Positions 5,946 to 7,336 of a DNA stretch of 7,336 nucleotides are shown here, piece by piece. Below the pieces are notes generated by a model. That model searched no databases. It was not told the origin of the DNA and saw nothing but the letters and a program-made list of their open reading frames with translations. Origin of the DNA: Cellulomonas sp. GTDB lineage: Bacteria > Actinomycetota > Actinomycetes > Actinomycetales > Cellulomonadaceae. The stretch lies in the NCBI GenBank assembly GCA_031178805.1, contig JAPSIJ010000103.1, positions 1-7,336 on the forward strand, given 5' to 3'. A program made the translations under genes and the position numbers. Position 1 is the first letter of the stretch; each line of letters starts with the position of its first letter.

Positions 5946-5992
5946 GGGCCGCCGCGCGATCGGCGGACCCGTGCCCGTACGTCCGGCGGAGG
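5946..5992 (+). promoter_or_regulatory. pup leader with two mutually exclusive hairpins, one covering the Shine-Dalgarno
   Basis: CCGCCG at 5949-5954 can pair with CGGCGG at 5961-5966 (six-base loop, extended outward by two G-C pairs past one mismatch). The same CCGCCG can instead pair with an identical CGGCGG at 5984-5989, which overlaps the pup Shine-Dalgarno GGAGG (5988-5992). The heptamer CGGCGGA is an exact direct repeat at 5961-5967 and 5984-5990. This would allow open and closed leader states. It is an inference from pairing alone, and chance pairing is frequent in such GC-rich sequence. Confidence 0.3.
5988..5992 (+). promoter_or_regulatory. Shine-Dalgarno GGAGG of pup
   Basis: GGAGG sits 5 nt upstream of the ATG at 5998. 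It decides the start in favour of that ATG over the in-frame GTG at 5971, which has no ribosome binding site and would add nine residues not found in Pup proteins. Confidence 0.85.
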
Positions 5993-5997
5993 TGGAC

Positions 5998-6192
5998 ATG
6001 GCTGGTCAGGAACGCGCTCGGGACCGTCGCGAGGACGACGAGCCGGTCGACGGGCCGGACGTCGAGCAGGCGACCGCCGCCGCGCAGCAGCGCGACGCGG
6101 AGGTCGACGCCCTGCTCGAGGAGATCGACGACGTCCTGGAGACCAACGCGGAGCAGTTCGTCCGCGGCTTCGTGCAGAAGGGCGGTCAGTGA
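5998..6192 (+). CDS. pup: Prokaryotic ubiquitin-like protein Pup
   Basis: Small, mostly disordered protein modifier that is attached through its C-terminus to lysines of target proteins, marking them for the Mpa-proteasome. It has 64 residues, the same length as mycobacterial Pup. The N-terminal half is acidic and charged. The C-terminal half holds the conserved segment EEIDDVLETNAEQFVRGFVQ (41-60), which forms a helix with the Mpa coiled coil, and the chain ends in KGGQ. The terminal Gln means it must be deamidated by Dop before ligation. Lys61 is the only lysine, and there is no Cys, Trp or Tyr. The start at ATG 5998 follows a good Shine-Dalgarno. It is the first gene of a tight operon, with prcB beginning 3 nt after its stop. 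Confidence 0.98.
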   Translation: MAGQERARDRREDDEPVDGPDVEQATAAAQQRDAEVDALLEEIDDVLETNAEQFVRGFVQKGGQ

Positions 6193-6195
6193 CGC

Positions 6196-7050
6196 GTGCC
6201 GACGGACCCGCTCACCCCGGCGGGGCGGCTGCCCGGCGCCTTCACGACGCCCGGGTCGTCGTCCTTCGTCGACTTCCTCGCCCAGCACGCCCCCGACCTG
6301 CTGCCGGGGCGCCGCACGGCCCTGCCGGCCGGTGACGTGCCCGCCGCCCCGCACGCCACGACGATCGTCGCGCTGACGTTCGACGGCGGCGTCGTGATGG
6401 CCGGCGACCGGCGCGCCACCATGGGCTCGCAGATCGCGTCCCGGGACATCGAGAAGGTGTTCCCCGCGGACGAGTACTCCGCCGTCGGCATCGCCGGCAC
6501 CGCCGGGCTCGCCGTCGAGCTCGTCCGGCTGTTCCAGCTCGAGCTCGAGCACTACGAGAAGATCGAGGGCACGCTGCTGTCCCTCGACGGCAAGGCGAAC
6601 CGGCTGTCCACGATGATCCGCGGCAACCTCGGGCTGGCCATGCAGGGTCTGGCCGTCGTGCCGCTGTTCGCCGGCTTCGACCTGGACCGCGGCACCGGGC
6701 GGATCTTCTCCTACGACGTCACCGGCGGCCGCTACGAGGAGCACCAGCACCACAGCGTCGGCTCCGGCTCGGTGTTCGCGCGCGGCTCGCTGAAGAAGCT
6801 GTGGCAGCCCGGGCTGGACGCCGACGGCGCCGTCCGGGTCGCCGTCGAGGCGCTCGTCGACGCCGCGGACGACGACTCCGCCACCGGCGGGCCCGACCGG
6901 TCCCGGCGGATCTTCCCCGTCGTGGCCACCGTGACCGCCGCCGGCTACCTGCGCGTCGGCCAGGACGCGCTCGGCGAGGTGGTGGCCCGCGTGGCCGCCG
7001 ACCGCGACGCCGGGCACGCCCGCGCCCGGGGTGAGGAGGACCCGCGATGA
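6196..7050 (+). CDS. prcB: 20S proteasome beta subunit PrcB
   Basis: Catalytic subunit of the 20S core (two inner heptameric rings), an N-terminal-nucleophile threonine protease made as a proprotein. A 54-residue propeptide precedes the cleavage point in PHA/TTIVAL, so Thr55 becomes Thr1 of the mature enzyme. Counting from it, Asp17 (Asp71, in AGDRRAT) and Lys33 (Lys87, in RDIEKV) fall exactly at the catalytic positions, and the SVGSGS motif lies near the expected C-terminal active-site serine. AADDDSATGGPD is another family block. The total of 284 residues is normal. The GTG start is 3 nt after pup with only a weak purine stretch (AAGGGCGG, 6178-6185), suggesting translation coupled to pup. 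The propeptide motif SSSFVDFLAQHAPDLLP resembles that of mycobacterial PrcB, which supports this start. The 3' end overlaps prcA by 4 nt. Confidence 0.97.
   Translation: MPTDPLTPAGRLPGAFTTPGSSSFVDFLAQHAPDLLPGRRTALPAGDVPAAPHATTIVALTFDGGVVMAGDRRATMGSQIASRDIEKVFPADEYSAVGIAGTAGLAVELVRLFQLELEHYEKIEGTLLSLDGKANRLSTMIRGNLGLAMQGLAVVPLFAGFDLDRGTGRIFSYDVTGGRYEEHQHHSVGSGSVFARGSLKKLWQPGLDADGAVRVAVEALVDAADDDSATGGPDRSRRIFPVVATVTAAGYLRVGQDALGEVVARVAADRDAGHARARGEEDPR
7034..7040 (+). promoter_or_regulatory. Shine-Dalgarno AGGAGGA of prcA inside prcB
   Basis: AGGAGGA within the last codons of prcB lies 6 nt before the prcA ATG at 7047. It is the strongest ribosome binding site in the window. Together with the ATGA overlap it indicates tightly coupled translation of the two core subunits, which are needed in equal numbers. 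Confidence 0.85.
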
Positions 7051-7336
7051 GCATGCCGTTCTACGTCTCGCCCGAGCAGCTGATGAAGGACCGGGCCGAC
7101 TACGCCCGCAAGGGCATCGCCCGCGGCCGGTCCGTCGTCGTGCTCGCCTACGAGGACGGCATCGCGTTCGCCACCGAGAACCCGTCCCGCGCCCTGCACA
7201 AGGTCTCCGAGATCTACGACCGCATCGCGTTCGCGGCCGTCGGCAAGTACAACGAGTTCGAGAACCTGCGCGTGGCCGGCGTCCGGTACGCCGACCTGCG
7301 CGGCTACTCCTACGACCGCCGGGACGTGAACGCCCG
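7047..7336 (+). CDS. prcA: 20S proteasome alpha subunit PrcA, 5' part only
   Basis: Forms the outer heptameric rings that gate the proteasome and receive Mpa. The window holds the first 96 codons plus two bases; the remainder (the family is about 250 residues) lies to the right. The N-terminal MSMPFYVSPEQLMKDRADYA corresponds to the gating octapeptide and the H0 helix of actinobacterial PrcA. It is followed by RKGIARGRSVVVLAY and the conserved ATENPSR, KYNEFENLR and RGYSYDRRDV segments. The ATG at 7047 overlaps the prcB stop (ATGA) and has AGGAGGA 6 nt upstream; a second ATG at 7053 would remove two residues and is less well spaced. No break is seen in the visible part. Confidence 0.96.
   Translation, partial: MSMPFYVSPEQLMKDRADYARKGIARGRSVVVLAYEDGIAFATENPSRALHKVSEIYDRIAFAAVGKYNEFENLRVAGVRYADLRGYSYDRRDVNA

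Noticed and set aside
5971..5997. GTG at 5971 as the start of pup
   Set aside because: The ATG at 5998 has GGAGG 5 nt upstream and gives the usual 64-residue Pup; the GTG has no ribosome binding site.
1..7336. Mobile elements, CRISPR, tRNA or rRNA genes, attachment sites
   Set aside because: No transposase, spaced repeats, RNA-gene signatures or terminal repeats were seen; the region is a continuous housekeeping-style gene cluster with uniform base composition.

Overview
The window is a high-GC actinobacterial Pup-proteasome locus. All recognisable genes lie on the + strand in this order: a site-2-type membrane metalloprotease (M50), the tRNA m1A58 methyltransferase TrmI, the proteasomal AAA+ ATPase Mpa/ARC, the Pup deamidase/depupylase Dop, Pup, the proteasome beta subunit PrcB, and the 5' part of the alpha subunit PrcA, which runs off the right edge. 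The very high G+C content, four GTG starts among seven genes, and the order trmI-mpa-dop-pup-prcB-prcA point to Actinomycetota. The direct mpa-dop junction and the linked M50 gene suggest a Cellulomonas-like member of the Micrococcales, but that placement is inference and not proven by the sequence.

Layout. Positions 1-38 hold a tiny hairpin and a -10-like TAGCCT that places the M50 GTG where transcription should begin. The M50 gene (39-1154) is followed by GC-rich inverted repeats, then TAGACT and the trmI GTG at 1231. A perfect 7-bp hairpin (2432-2448) separates trmI from the mpa promoter region, where a TTGACA lies 8 nt upstream of TAGGGT. mpa (2531-4159) has a normal leader and a good Shine-Dalgarno. 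A 9-bp inverted repeat follows mpa, then TAGGGT and the apparently leaderless GTG of dop (4265-5875). A third TAGGGT (5929-5934) precedes a leader of about 57 nt with possible alternative hairpins, then pup (5998-6192), prcB 3 nt later, and prcA overlapping prcB by 4 nt (ATGA). No intergenic stretch exceeds about 125 bases.

How the genes work together. Pup ends in Gly-Gly-Gln, so Dop must first deamidate it to Glu before a ligase (PafA, not seen here, commonly just downstream of prcA) attaches it to substrate lysines. Mpa/ARC captures pupylated proteins through its N-terminal coiled coil, unfolds them, and docks on the 20S core made of PrcA and PrcB through its C-terminal Gln-Tyr-Leu. Dop also removes Pup for recycling. 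TrmI and the M50 protease are conserved neighbours with no demonstrated role in pupylation.

The system is a known one, not a new one. The points worth a second look are at finer scale: repeated TAGNNT boxes with three predicted leaderless GTG genes, the TTGACA/TAGGGT geometry at mpa, a possible anti-Shine-Dalgarno switch ahead of pup, an enlarged Dop loop, a Pup with a single lysine, and a TrmI with a repeat-built N-terminal tail and a long C-terminal tail.
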